6,168 bases of DNA from Methanomicrobiales archaeon (GCA_028678715.1 JAJRCY010000062.1:1-6168), one strand, 5' to 3'; positions 1 through 6,145 are shown, counted from the first letter of the stretch. Translations and numbers: made by a program. The notes: generated by a model from the sequence alone, not told the origin.

Positions 1-495
1 CCGACGGTCCACTACGCGTACATGCCCTGCGACGCCTCCATCGTCTCCCTCCACGAGCTCCGGTGCCGGAACTACGAGCTGCAGCCGAAGCTCCGGATCA
101 TGGATGACCGGGAGATCCTCTCGGGCGCTGACATCCTGGGGGCGCTTCTCATGGGCCACCCGTACGGCTCCTGGTGGACAGGATCCATCCTCTCCATCGA
201 GGAGGCACGGCGGCTGGCCCCCGGCCAGAATGCGACCACGATCCAGGTGGCGCTGGGGGTGGTTACGGCGGTCATGTGGATGATCGACAACCCCAGGAAG
301 GGGTTCTGCCTCCCCGATGACCTGCCCCACGACTTCGTGCTCGCGATCGCAAAGCCCTACCTGGGGGAGTTCTATTCGGGGCCCTCGGACTGGACCCCGC
401 TGCGGGACCGGACGGTGTACTTCCGGGAGAACCCGGCGAACCGGTATGACACCGACGACCCCTGGCAATTCAAAAACTTCTTATTCGTGCAGTGA
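1..495 (+). CDS. hss: Homospermidine synthase, C-terminal part (5' end outside window)
   Basis: The reading frame is open from the first base, so the gene starts upstream. The window holds its last 164 residues, about one third of a family that usually has about 470-480. The protein resembles bacterial-type NAD-dependent homospermidine synthase (saccharopine-dehydrogenase-like fold), a cytoplasmic enzyme that joins two putrescines, or putrescine and spermidine, to give sym-homospermidine. Recognisable blocks, by residue in this fragment, are PTVHYAYMPCDA (1-12), SLHEL near 16-20, LLMGHPYGSWW near 49-59, SIEEARRLAP followed by NATTIQVA near 65-84, PYLGEFYSGPSDWTPL near 119-134, and the terminal DPWQFKNF. 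The N-terminal Rossmann NAD site is not in the window. The gene ends with TGA at 493-495, 13 bp before the start of an ornithine decarboxylase-type gene that would supply putrescine, which supports the assignment. The ATG at 22 is internal, not the start. The main alternative is another saccharopine-dehydrogenase-like protein, which I think less likely given the C-terminal motifs. Confidence 0.88.
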   Translation, partial: PTVHYAYMPCDASIVSLHELRCRNYELQPKLRIMDDREILSGADILGALLMGHPYGSWWTGSILSIEEARRLAPGQNATTIQVALGVVTAVMWMIDNPRKGFCLPDDLPHDFVLAIAKPYLGEFYSGPSDWTPLRDRTVYFRENPANRYDTDDPWQFKNFLFVQ

Positions 496-501
496 GGGAG
501 G
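496..501 (+). promoter_or_regulatory. Shine-Dalgarno site of the decarboxylase gene
   Basis: GGGAGG lies directly after the stop codon of the homospermidine synthase gene. It sits 7 nt before the ATG at 509 and 4 nt before an in-frame GTG at 506. The spacing favours ATG 509. Because the ribosome site abuts the upstream stop, the two genes are probably co-transcribed. Confidence 0.7.
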
Positions 502-508
502 ATCAGTG

Positions 509-1723
509 ATGACGCAGGTGGAAGGGGAAGGGAAGAAGGGGTCCCGGAGGTCCGGGCAGGAGAACGGGGTGCCTGCCCTCTCCCCGGTCAGGAAGGAGCA
601 GCTGCAGCAGCTGGCAAAGGAGCACGGGACCCCTATCTTTGTCATTGACCACGAGAGGATCCGGGAGAACTACCGGGAGTTCCGGGAGCACATGCCCCGG
701 GCCCAGGTCTACTATGCCGTCAAGGCCAACTCCAACCCCGAGATCGTGAAGACCCTCTTTGAGATGGGCGCGAGTTTCGACGTGGCCTCCATGCCGGAGT
801 TCATGATCGTGTACGACTATATCAGGAACATGCCGGACAGGGAGCGGCAGGACTGGATCTGGGACAAGATCATCTATGCCAATACGATCAAACCCGTGGA
901 AACCCTGGAGGCCCTGGACAGGTACAAGCCCCTCGTCACGTTCGACAACCACGAGGAACTCCTGAAGATCAAACGGCATGCACCGAGCGCCGGCCTCGTG
1001 CTCAGGCTGCGGGTCCCCAACACCGGCTCCATGGTGGAGCTCTCCTCCAAGTTCGGCGCGAGCCCCGGCGAGGCCGTGGACCTGATCGCGGAGGCGTTCT
1101 CCCTGGGCCTCGTGGTGGAGGGCCTGAGCTTCCATGTGGGCAGCCAGTGCACCAACTTCGAGAACTATGTCCAGGCGCTGCAGCTCTCGGCGAACATCAT
1201 CCGGGAGGCGGAGACGCGGGCGGGAAAGAGGATCAAGATCCTGGATATCGGCGGCGGGTTCCCGGTGAAGTACAACCCGGAGGTGAAGTCCTTCCGGACG
1301 CTGACAAGAAAACTGAACACCGAGATCAAGAGGCTGTTCACGCCGGACATGGAGATCCTTGCCGAGCCCGGCCGGTTCCTGGTGGCCAATGCCTGCTCCC
1401 TGGTCGCCAAGGTCATCGGGAAGGCCGTCCGCGACGGGAAGACATGCTATTACATCAACGACGGGATCTACCACACCTATTCAGGGCAGATCTTTGACCA
1501 CTGCATCTACCCGGTGAAGGCCTTCAGGGAAGGCGAGACGCAGATCTCCTCGGTCTTCGGTCCCACCTGCGATGCCTTTGACACCATCACCCTGGGCGCC
1601 GAGCTCCCGGAGCTTTCGATCGGGGACCTCGTGTACTCGGAGAACATCGGGGCCTACTCCCATGCCTCCTCCACCTACTTCAACGGGTTCCCGCCGGCCA
1701 AGGTGGTGCACATCGGGAGATGA
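509..1723 (+). CDS. PLP-dependent ornithine decarboxylase-type enzyme (fold type III, DABA family)
   Basis: This is a 404-residue cytoplasmic decarboxylase expected to convert ornithine to putrescine with pyridoxal phosphate. Visible motifs are YYAVKANSNP with the PLP lysine K72; KFG at 181-183; HVGSQC at 209-214; the glycine loop DIGGGFP at 246-252, which holds the PLP phosphate; EPGRF at 286-290; GPTCDAFD at 351-358 with the catalytic C354 and substrate-binding D355; and YSENIGAYSHA at 376-386 with the tyrosine that contacts PLP. All key residues of an active enzyme are present. The first 22 or so residues are polar and basic and precede the conserved core. ATG 509 has a well-placed GGGAGG; GTG 506 and GTG 569 are weaker in-frame alternatives. 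The gene follows homospermidine synthase by 13 bp, so its putrescine product would feed that enzyme directly. The C-x-D and ornithine-type GPTCD block argue against diaminopimelate decarboxylase. Lysine/ornithine dual use or carboxynorspermidine decarboxylase activity cannot be excluded from sequence alone. Confidence 0.92.
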   Translation: MTQVEGEGKKGSRRSGQENGVPALSPVRKEQLQQLAKEHGTPIFVIDHERIRENYREFREHMPRAQVYYAVKANSNPEIVKTLFEMGASFDVASMPEFMIVYDYIRNMPDRERQDWIWDKIIYANTIKPVETLEALDRYKPLVTFDNHEELLKIKRHAPSAGLVLRLRVPNTGSMVELSSKFGASPGEAVDLIAEAFSLGLVVEGLSFHVGSQCTNFENYVQALQLSANIIREAETRAGKRIKILDIGGGFPVKYNPEVKSFRTLTRKLNTEIKRLFTPDMEILAEPGRFLVANACSLVAKVIGKAVRDGKTCYYINDGIYHTYSGQIFDHCIYPVKAFREGETQISSVFGPTCDAFDTITLGAELPELSIGDLVYSENIGAYSHASSTYFNGFPPAKVVHIGR

Positions 1724-1757
1724 GGGGCTCGCCCTGAGGAGAACCAGGATCCCGCGG

Positions 1758-2210
1758 TCAATCCTCCCCATGAGCTTTCTCTTTCCCCCGCCTCCGTGAA
1801 GGCAGGAACCCGGAGAGCTTTGCCTGGGTCTCCCGGGAACGGGGGATGACATGCCGCATCCCGCTCCCCTGCCCGTGGGCATCGCCCGGGTAACGGGGGA
1901 CCAGGTGGAAGTGCACGTGCTGAACCGCCTGGCCGGCAGCCCTCCCGATGTTCACCCCAAGGTTGTAACCGGCGGGGTGGTAGCGCCGGTCCAGCTCCTC
2001 CCTGGATCGGGCAGCCAGTTCCAGGAGCGCCCGCTGCTCCTCTGCAGTGGTCTCAAAGAAATCGGCGACGTGCCGGAACGGGACGAGCAGGGTATGCCCT
2101 TTGCTCACCGGGTTCACATCCCAGGTGGCGAAGCAGAGATCATTCCGTGCGTAGATCCTGACCTCAGGAATCCCGCAGAACGGGCATCTCATTCCCGTAT
2201 CCTGTGCCAT
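1758..2210 (-). CDS. HIT-family (histidine triad) nucleotide-binding protein
   Basis: This small soluble protein of 150 residues is probably a nucleotide hydrolase or transferase acting on AMP-linked or dinucleoside polyphosphate substrates. The histidine triad is H98-V-H100-F-H102-L-V, followed by PRYPGD at 105-110; H100 is the likely nucleophile by family analogy. An N-terminal CPFC (C9, C12), with H47 and the first triad histidine, fits the zinc site seen in many HIT proteins. [12 protein letters not shown] at 33-44, the [14 protein letters not shown] loop at 81-94 and GMRHVIP at 117-123 are also typical. The C-terminal tail [13 protein letters not shown] is basic and probably disordered. 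ATG 2210 is chosen; ATG 2192, directly before RCPFC, is a good alternative, and an ATG at 2282 would add 24 residues with no family resemblance. The gene is convergent with the decarboxylase (34 bp between the stop codons) and shows no functional link to its neighbours. The exact substrate is unknown. Confidence 0.9.
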   Translation of the reverse strand: MAQDTGMRCPFCGIPEVRIYARNDLCFATWDVNPVSKGHTLLVPFRHVADFFETTAEEQRALLELAARSREELDRRYHPAGYNLGVNIGRAAGQAVQHVHFHLVPRYPGDAHGQGSGMRHVIPRSRETQAKLSGFLPSRRRGKEKAHGED

Positions 2211-2652
2211 GACGGTCCCTGGGACGCGGGGAGGGATAAGAGCTTCCGGGAAGGAGGACAGGTCTGGCCAGCCCGCCACCATCCTCTGGATCGCGGTCCC
2301 CCTCTTCCTCCAGACATGCCTGATATTCCTGCGGGGTTACGTACTCTCAATGCGAATCGGCCCCACGGACGAGGATGCGGCACCCTCGGCCATGATCGGG
2401 GCGTCCAACCACTTCGAGGTGGCCATCGCCACGGCCACCATCCTCTTCGGCCTCGCTTCCGGAGCGGCGCTCGCCACCATGGTGGAGGTGATCATCGAGG
2501 TGCCTGTGATGCTCATGCGGGTGAAGGTATGCCTGCGTACCCGTGGCTGGTTCGGGGGATGGAACCCGCTCCCCGCACCCCCGCGATCAGTTCCACGCAG
2601 AATGACAACCTTTTTCCCGTCGCCGGTCCAACCGGGCACTGTCATGCCATGA
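2209..2652 (+). pseudogene. acr3: Truncated relic of an ACR3-type arsenite efflux permease (C-terminal fragment)
   Basis: The open frame could encode 147 residues, but only about residues 14-117 (roughly 2248-2559) look like a known protein: the last part of ACR3 arsenite/H+ antiporters. The matching stretch runs [16 protein letters not shown] (21-36), [15 protein letters not shown] (60-74), [16 protein letters not shown] (79-94), IEVPVMLM (96-103) and RTRGWF (110-115). This covers about the last two membrane helices. The N-terminal two thirds of the family (about 230 residues or more), including the membrane segment with the conserved metalloid-binding cysteine, are absent. A HIT gene on the other strand occupies that place. 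There is no Shine-Dalgarno site before ATG 2209, the first 13 codons and last 30 codons resemble nothing, and the tail runs into the control region of the next gene. A functional short protein is unlikely. The reading frame has stayed open through the conserved part, so the truncation may be fairly recent. This relic is the main content of the nearly 500-base gap between the HIT gene and livK. Confidence 0.72.
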
Positions 2653-2679
2653 CATGGCAGTCTCTGCCCAGGCATGGCA
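2645..2679. promoter_or_regulatory. Tandem 15-bp dyads upstream of livK, candidate operator
   Basis: TGCCATG-A-CATGGCA at 2645-2659 is a perfect 7+1+7 inverted repeat. A second copy, TGCCCAG-G-CATGGCA at 2665-2679, matches it at 12 of 15 positions and keeps five of seven arm pairs. The centres are 20 bp apart, about two helical turns, so two dimers could bind on one face of the DNA. The array ends 22 bp before the livK ATG, a position that would let a bound protein block transcription or sit in the 5' leader. No clean TATA box is visible upstream; the only AT-richer patch is around 2601-2616. The function is inferred from arrangement alone. Confidence 0.5.
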
Positions 2680-2701
2680 TTTCTGCATCAGGGGATAAGA
2701 G

Positions 2702-4021
2702 ATGAAGCACACAACGACAGTATCCATCCTGCTCGTGGCACTTGTACTCGCCGCGGTGCTCCTGGCCGGCTGTGCAGAGCAGCAGGCCCAGCCGCAGGAC
2801 GTGAAGATAGGAGCAGTTGTCTCCCTGACGGGTGCGGGGAGCAACGTGGGGAAGCACATGAAGCAGTCCGCCGAGATGGCGGTCAGCGAGATCAATGCCA
2901 AGGGGGGTGTGTTTGTCAAGGCATACAACAAGAAGCTGCCCATCACCCTCATTGTGACCGATGACGAGACCAAGCCCGACAGCGGGGTGAAGGCCGTGAC
3001 CAAGCTCACCTCCGAGGATAACGTGGATGTCCTGGTCGGGGGCTACAGCAGTGGCGTGACTACGGCCACGCAGGGCGTGGTGGCCGAGAAGAAGGTCCCC
3101 TACGTCGTGACCGGCGCATCGAGTCCCGACATCACCCGGAGAAAGGATGTGGACACAAGCTACTTCTTCCACTACTGCCCGACCACGGCCATGTACGGCG
3201 AGTACACGACCCTCTTCACCGACCAGGTGATCCGCCCGGCCATCAACCAGAAGTTCAACTTCACTGAGAATCGGCCGCTCCGGCTCGCGATCCTGTACCA
3301 GGACAGCGCCTACGGGAAAGGGGTATTGAGTGGCGTCATCAGTGCCATTACCACAAAGAACCTCAATATCCAGATCGTCTCCAACCAGTCCTTCAAGCTG
3401 GGAGAGGTGGACTTCCGGACGGCCCTCACGGCCATCAAGGCGGAGAAGCCGGACGTCATCTATCCAGCCGCATTCCCGTCGGAACAGACCCAGATCGTGG
3501 TGCAGGCCCGGAGGGACGTGAACCTGAACACGATCATCCTGGCCGTCGAGACGAACGACAACCCGGATTACTACAAGGGCATCGCGCGTTTCGGTGAGTA
3601 CTCCATCCTCGAGAGCCGGTTCAGCCCGTTCACTTCCCCCCCGTCCTCCGTTGCGGCGGCGGATGCCAAGTTCAAGGCGGATTATATGGCAAAATACGGG
3701 TCCTTCCCGGATATGATGGGGGTTTCCACCTACGAGGGTGTCTACGTGGCCGCACAGGCGATTGAGAATGCCGGCACACTGGACAAGACGGCGGTCAGGG
3801 ATGCCCTCGCGCAGCTCCGGATGCCCCAGTTCGTGGAAGCCATCAAGGATGGGTTCATCACGTTCTCGCCGGATTACCGGGAGGTCCAGTTTGAACTCTT
3901 CATGACGCAGCTGATCTGGGACGAGCAGGCAGGGGAGTGCAGGCCCAAGATCGTCTGGCCGGACACCGTGAAGGAGACGGACTTTGTGCTGCCGGACTGG
4001 TACCAGCCCGGGACCCAATAA
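2702..4021 (+). CDS. livK: Liv-type ABC transporter substrate-binding lipoprotein
   Basis: This 439-residue extracytoplasmic binding protein belongs to the branched-chain/hydrophobic amino-acid (HAAT) uptake family. Residues 1-23 are a signal peptide with a hydrophobic core (9-20) and a lipobox LAGC, so C24 would be lipid-anchored. A short Gln/Ala/Pro linker (25-32) leads into the type I periplasmic-binding fold: VKIGAVVSLTGAGSNVGK (34-51), AVSEINAKGGV (60-70), the DDETKPDSGVKAV helix (87-99), VLVGGYSSGVT (110-120) and KKVPYVVTGASSPD (130-143), typical ligand-pocket segments of lobe one. LAILYQDSAYGKGV (195-208) opens lobe two, and VSTYEGVYVAAQAIENAG (341-358) is a late helix common in the family. 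ATG 2702 has AGGGGAT 5 nt upstream. Two permease genes of the same system follow. The true ligand cannot be read from the sequence: leucine-type amino acids are the default, while amides, urea or aromatic acids are possible in this family. The 62-bp gap to livH is wider than the next junction, which may allow a different expression level for the binding protein. Confidence 0.9.
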   Translation: MKHTTTVSILLVALVLAAVLLAGCAEQQAQPQDVKIGAVVSLTGAGSNVGKHMKQSAEMAVSEINAKGGVFVKAYNKKLPITLIVTDDETKPDSGVKAVTKLTSEDNVDVLVGGYSSGVTTATQGVVAEKKVPYVVTGASSPDITRRKDVDTSYFFHYCPTTAMYGEYTTLFTDQVIRPAINQKFNFTENRPLRLAILYQDSAYGKGVLSGVISAITTKNLNIQIVSNQSFKLGEVDFRTALTAIKAEKPDVIYPAAFPSEQTQIVVQARRDVNLNTIILAVETNDNPDYYKGIARFGEYSILESRFSPFTSPPSSVAAADAKFKADYMAKYGSFPDMMGVSTYEGVYVAAQAIENAGTLDKTAVRDALAQLRMPQFVEAIKDGFITFSPDYREVQFELFMTQLIWDEQAGECRPKIVWPDTVKETDFVLPDWYQPGTQ

Positions 4022-4065
4022 ATAATACCCCTCCTTTTATCACGTAATGCCTGCGATATCGTACA

Positions 4066-4072
4066 GGGAGGT
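4066..4072 (+). promoter_or_regulatory. Shine-Dalgarno site of livH
   Basis: GGGAGGT is the strongest ribosome-binding sequence in the livK-livH gap and supports the GTG start at 4084. The spacing of 11 nt is a little long. No in-frame ATG or TTG start lies closer. Confidence 0.55.
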
Positions 4073-4083
4073 CCGGAACCTGC

Positions 4084-4965
4084 GTGGCTCTTGAGTTCGA
4101 TATCCTTCTGCAGGTCCTCTTCTGGGGCCTGTACGCCGGGTGCATCTACATCCTCCTTGCGACAGGGCTGAACCTGATCTTCGGCGTGATGAAGATCGTG
4201 AACTTCGCCCACGGCGAGCTCCTGATGCTGGGCGCATACATCACAGCCACCGTCTTTGCCCTGTCCGGGTTGAACCCCTATGCCATCATTCTTCTCACCA
4301 TGCTGGTACTCGGCCTCGTCGGGATTGTCATCGAACGGCTCTGCTTCCGGCCCATTCTGGGCACCGGCAAACTCAATGAGATCTTCCTTTCCCTCGGTCT
4401 CATCTATGTCTTCCAGAACGGGGTCGCCCTCATCTGGGGCGACGAGAGGCAGGTCCTGAACAGCCCCTACCAGACGGTCACCGTCCCCGTCGGGGCTATC
4501 CAGCTCCCCCTTGACTATATCATCATCATCGTGGTCACGGTCCTGATCCTGGCAGGGCTCTCGCTGCTCCTCAGGAAGACCAGCCTGGGCAAGGCCATCC
4601 GTGCCACCAGCCAGAACCGGAAGGGAGCCATGATTGTGGGGATCAACGTCGAGAGGATGGACATGATCAGTTTCGGCATCGGGTCCGCCCTTGCCGCCGC
4701 GGCCGGCACCCTGTGGGTGGTCAGCGGCCAGGTCTTCAACCCGTACATCGGCTCCATCCCGGCCATCAAGGCATTCTCCATCGTCATCCTGGGGGGCCTG
4801 GGCAGCATTCCCGGTGCCATCGTCGGGGGACTCCTCTACGGCATCGCCGAGAACGGTGCGGCGTATTTCCTGGGAGGGATCTGGAAGGACTCGATCTCGT
4901 TCCTGATCCTGATCATTGTACTGATCTTCCGGCCTACCGGCTTATTCGGGGAATCGGGGGAGTGA
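4084..4965 (+). CDS. livH: Liv-type ABC transporter permease, LivH family
   Basis: This 293-residue integral membrane protein is one half of the channel of a branched-chain amino-acid-type importer. It has about eight hydrophobic segments (roughly 10-33, 42-60, 65-84, 98-118, 143-163, 193-215, 225-252, 270-285). Family marks are GLNLIFGVMKIVNFAHGE (28-45), the best-known LivH signature; AIRATSQNRKGAMIVGIN (171-188), the cytoplasmic loop that couples to the ATPase; VILGGLGSIPGAIVGG (234-249); and the terminal FRPTGLFGE (282-290). The length is normal for LivH. It starts with GTG at 4084, behind a GGGAGGT site. Its stop codon (TGA, 4963-4965) shares one base with the ATG of livM, so the two permeases are probably translationally coupled and made in equal amounts. 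The start codon is the only uncertain point. Confidence 0.94.
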   Translation: MALEFDILLQVLFWGLYAGCIYILLATGLNLIFGVMKIVNFAHGELLMLGAYITATVFALSGLNPYAIILLTMLVLGLVGIVIERLCFRPILGTGKLNEIFLSLGLIYVFQNGVALIWGDERQVLNSPYQTVTVPVGAIQLPLDYIIIIVVTVLILAGLSLLLRKTSLGKAIRATSQNRKGAMIVGINVERMDMISFGIGSALAAAAGTLWVVSGQVFNPYIGSIPAIKAFSIVILGGLGSIPGAIVGGLLYGIAENGAAYFLGGIWKDSISFLILIIVLIFRPTGLFGESGE

Positions 4966-5927
4966 TGCGGGTGGAAAAAAAGAGTCTTTCCTGGTATCTT
5001 ACCGCAATCGCGCTCGGTATCGCGGTGCTCCTCCCCCTGCTGGCAGGGATGAGCTACCACATCCTGAACGTGGCCATCATCATGGTGATCTTCATCCTCT
5101 TCTCCTCTGCCTGGAACTTCCTGGCCTATTCAGGGCAGGCATCCCTGGGGCATGCCGCATTCTTCGGCATCGGGGGGTACGTTTCCACCCTCATCGCCCG
5201 CTCCGCCGGGCTCCCGCCCTTTGCCACGATCCTGGCCGGGGGATGCGTGGCGGCCGTAATCGGGCTCCTCCTGGGCCTCACCTGCGTGCGGCTGAAGGAG
5301 TGGTTCCTGGCCATGGTGACCTTCGGCTTTGCCGTCATCGTCCAGGCGGTGGTGGCGAGCCCGCTCTCCGCTACCACCGGCGGGTGGGACGGCATCATCT
5401 CGCCCCGCCTGCTCCCGGCCGATCTCCCGGGCTACCTGCTCTACGAATACTACGCGATCCTCGCCATCACGATCCTTTCCATTGTCTGTATCCACCTGAT
5501 CCTCCGGTCCCGTGCCGGCCTGGCCTTCGCCGCCATCCGGGAGAACGAGACTGAGGCACAGGCCGCAGGGATCAACCCCGTCCGGTGGAAGCTCCTGGCA
5601 TTCACCTTCAGCAGCTTCCTGACCGGGATTGCCGGTGCGCTGATGGTGCACCACATCAGCTTCATCTCCCCCGAGATCTTCCATGCCGAGACCTCGTTCT
5701 GGCCCGTCATCTACTCGATCTTCGGGGGCCTGGGTACGATCAGCGGGCCGGTCATCGGCACCGTCATCCTTACCGTCCTCTGGGACGGCCTGAAGGAGCT
5801 GGGCCTCACCTACGAGCGGTTCATTGTCATCGGTCTCCTGCTTATCATCGTCGTGATCTTCCTTCCCCGGGGGCTCGTCTCGCTCCCGGAAGTGCTCCGG
5901 GAACGATTCGCCCGGAAAAAAGGGTAA
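4965..5927 (+). CDS. livM: Liv-type ABC transporter permease, LivM family
   Basis: This is the second membrane subunit of the importer, with 320 residues and about nine hydrophobic segments (roughly 11-28, 32-54, 58-78, 84-107, 113-132, 161-181, 208-230, 248-272, 285-302). Family marks are NFLAYSGQASLGHAAFFGIG (51-70), the LivM signature; TTGGWDG (137-143), the usual TGG-x-G loop; RENETEAQAAGINPVRWK (192-209), the ATPase-coupling loop; FGGLGTISGPVIG (253-265); and FLPRGLVSL (299-307). The last ten residues are basic (LRERFARKKG) and should face the cytoplasm. ATG 4965 overlaps the livH stop as TGATG. A purine run GGGGGAG (4956-4962) lies only 2 nt before it but 8 nt before an in-frame GTG at 4971, so the protein may start at that GTG and be two residues shorter. 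With LivH it forms the transmembrane pore; the ATPases LivG and LivF are not found in the window. Confidence 0.94.
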   Translation: MRVEKKSLSWYLTAIALGIAVLLPLLAGMSYHILNVAIIMVIFILFSSAWNFLAYSGQASLGHAAFFGIGGYVSTLIARSAGLPPFATILAGGCVAAVIGLLLGLTCVRLKEWFLAMVTFGFAVIVQAVVASPLSATTGGWDGIISPRLLPADLPGYLLYEYYAILAITILSIVCIHLILRSRAGLAFAAIRENETEAQAAGINPVRWKLLAFTFSSFLTGIAGALMVHHISFISPEIFHAETSFWPVIYSIFGGLGTISGPVIGTVILTVLWDGLKELGLTYERFIVIGLLLIIVVIFLPRGLVSLPEVLRERFARKKG

Positions 5928-5944
5928 TGTGAAGTTGGAATCCT

Positions 5945-5979
5945 GAATCGGGGGATTTCGCTCAGATCCCTCCCGATTC
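5945..5979 (+). terminator. Hairpin after livM, possible 3' end signal
   Basis: GAATCGGG (5945-5952) pairs with CCCGATTC (5972-5979), and GGAT (5953-5956) with ATCC (5966-5969). This gives a 12-bp stem with a 2-nt bulge and a 9-nt loop, starting 17 bp after the livM stop. No T tract follows on the + strand, so it is not a standard intrinsic terminator. It could protect the 3' end of the transporter mRNA or mark processing. That the stem exists is seen in the sequence; its role is inferred. Confidence 0.4.
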
Positions 5980-5998
5980 CTCGCCCCCTATCCCGCAC

Positions 5999-6020
5999 CG
6001 GCTCATCCTATCCTCACGGG
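5999..6020. repeat. 22-bp direct repeat, copy 1
   Basis: This matches copy 2 at 6083-6104 at 21 of 22 positions, the only difference being T at 6006 for G at 6090. The shared core is cctatcctcacggg. Both copies are followed by a GTGG, one base apart in spacing. A degenerate third form, cctatcccgcaccgg, lies at 5987-6001. The repeat is non-coding in both orientations; its role is unknown. Confidence 0.6.
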
Positions 6021-6076
6021 GTGGAACCGGGAGAGGCTGAGCCCTCTGCCATTCCTTCCTGACCATACATCCCGGC

Positions 6077-6082
6077 AAAAAA
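6077..6082 (-). terminator. T6 tract on the - strand, possible end of a gene entering from the right
   Basis: AAAAAA on the + strand reads as six T on the - strand. Runs of T are the usual termination signal in archaea. It lies directly downstream (in - strand sense) of repeat copy 2, so a - strand gene beyond the right edge could end here. The tract is short and no such gene is visible in the window. Confidence 0.25.
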
Positions 6083-6104
6083 CGGCTCAGCCTATCCTCA
6101 CGGG
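6083..6104. repeat. 22-bp direct repeat, copy 2
   Basis: This is the second copy of the repeat at 5999-6020, offset by 84 bp. It contains the odd palindrome GGCTCAGCC (6084-6092), whose complement form GGCTGAGCC occurs between the copies at 6035-6043. Confidence 0.6.
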
Positions 6105-6119
6105 AGTGGGGTGCCGGGA

Positions 6120-6145
6120 GCGGGCGGGGGTCCGCCCCCTCCCGC
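6120..6145. other. Very GC-rich hairpin
   Basis: GCGGG (6120-6124) pairs with CCCGC (6141-6145), and GGGGG (6126-6130) with CCCCC (6135-6139), with one C/T mismatch between the two blocks. The loop is TCCG, a UNCG-type tetraloop if transcribed on the + strand, though closed by G-C rather than the usual C-G. All ten pairs are G-C. It could be a transcript end or processing signal between units, or simply high-GC intergenic sequence. Confidence 0.4.

Noticed and set aside
503..1474. Open frame of 323 codons on the - strand opposite the decarboxylase
   Set aside because: Composition is typical of a shadow frame (Leu, Val, Gly, Asp, Arg, His rich) and the + strand carries a complete enzyme with all motifs.
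2208..2211. ATG codons on both strands sharing CATG, suggesting a divergent gene pair
   Set aside because: The + strand frame lacks a ribosome site and its first 13 codons are not part of the ACR3 match, so the shared CATG is coincidental.
1851..2705. Open frame of 284 codons on the + strand across the HIT gene and the relic
   Set aside because: It lies opposite the HIT gene, resembles no family, and uses a different frame from the ACR3-like stretch.
2642..4018. Long open frame (458 codons) on the - strand opposite livK
   Set aside because: It mirrors livK almost exactly, has no recognisable motif, and is rich in Arg, Gly, His and Val as expected from the complement of a high-GC gene.
6034..6093. 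10-bp inverted repeat AGGCTGAGCC / GGCTCAGCCT as a long-range stem
   Set aside because: Each arm is itself nearly a palindrome (GGCT-N-AGCC), so the inverted match follows from that symmetry and from the repeat; 40 nt separate the arms.
5999..6104. Direct repeats as a possible CRISPR array
   Set aside because: There are only two good copies of 22 bp with 62 bp between them, no further units, and no cas gene.
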